NCBI GenBank assembly: GCA_027030245.1
Contig: JALVFE010000011.1
Location: forward strand, 1 to 40,141
Source: Melioribacteraceae bacterium
GTDB taxonomy: Bacteria; Bacteroidota; Ignavibacteria; Ignavibacteriales; Melioribacteraceae
Reading direction: 5' to 3'
DNA: 40,141 nucleotides
The position numbers and the translations under genes are program-made. This document shows positions 40,128-40,141 of this stretch, in pieces. The first letter of the stretch is position 1. Each line of letters begins with the position of its first letter. A model generated the notes under the pieces. The model saw only the letters and a list, made by a program, of their open reading frames with translations, made no database searches and was not told where the DNA came from.

Positions 40128-40141
40128 ATGAAAGTTTTTAA
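40128..40141 (+). CDS. possible start of a downstream gene (partial)
   Basis: An ATG at 40128 opens a frame (ATG AAA GTT TTT) that runs off the right edge of the window. The MKVF start is typical for a signal peptide or a short first beta strand, and a weak GAG lies about 10 nt upstream. Only four codons are present, so it is not identifiable and may not be a gene. Confidence 0.3.

Noticed and set aside
1..40141. Mobile element or horizontally acquired island
   Set aside because: No transposase, integrase, terminal inverted repeats, target duplications or tRNA-linked repeat was seen, and base composition by eye is uniform throughout.

Overview
The window looks like chromosome from a low-GC, Gram-negative member of the Bacteroidota/Chlorobi (FCB) group, most likely Ignavibacteria. 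The best evidence is a type IX secretion C-terminal sorting domain with the NYPNPFNPST signature (end of the 13950-17951 gene), many signal-peptide outer-membrane barrels and lipoproteins, and AT-rich intergenic DNA. Most, but not all, genes have GGAGG/AAGGAG-type ribosome binding sites. I see no rRNA, tRNA, CRISPR array, insertion sequence, integrase or plasmid/phage gene; this reads as chromosomal housekeeping plus accessory envelope functions.

Region by region. (1) 170-7632, minus strand: EamA transporter, then the complete cytochrome bd module in transcription order rrf2-type Fe-S regulator, cydA, cydB, (hairpin), cydD, cydC. A dyad overlapping the predicted start of transcription of the regulator is a good candidate operator. 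(2) 7741-9365, minus: a sulfide:quinone oxidoreductase-like flavoprotein followed, 12 bp later, by a 38-residue small protein with a strong ribosome binding site, then tandem hairpins. Sulfide electrons fed to quinone by the flavoprotein could be passed to oxygen by the neighbouring bd oxidase. (3) 9572-12727, minus: an outer-membrane barrel protein and two DUF3179 proteins; the last DUF3179 gene carries a one-base frameshift. (4) 12871-13846, plus: Crp/Fnr regulator and a small CXXC thioredoxin-fold protein. (5) 13950-18452, minus: a giant Asp-box (BNR) type IX-secreted protein and a small lipoprotein.

(6) 18709-24939, plus: the most interesting part. Four secreted subunit-like proteins (three clear DUF4402 homologues and one divergent, very basic relative), a PapD-like periplasmic chaperone and a 1012-residue outer-membrane usher-like protein form one co-directional locus. 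This looks like a chaperone-usher fibre assembly system outside the lineages where such systems are usually described. A strong intrinsic terminator directly after the first subunit gene, which is also the only one with a good ribosome binding site, suggests it is the major subunit.

(7) 24974-33391, minus: a compact envelope and osmotic-stress neighbourhood: CmpX-like multi-helix channel protein, dodecin, HtpX protease, DUF937 protein, two tandem OmpA proteins with thrombospondin type 3 calcium repeats, MscL, a DUF3078 outer-membrane protein and an orphan NarL-type response regulator. (8) 33466-35883, minus: a HerA/FtsK-like ATPase. (9) 36170-37021, plus: DUF2780 and DUF4332 proteins. (10) 37078-39968, minus: a probable metal-handling set: outer-membrane protein, secreted HMA-domain protein, NHL-repeat lipoprotein, heavy-metal-binding-domain lipoprotein and a Cys-rich secreted protein. 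Fragments of further genes may lie at both window edges.
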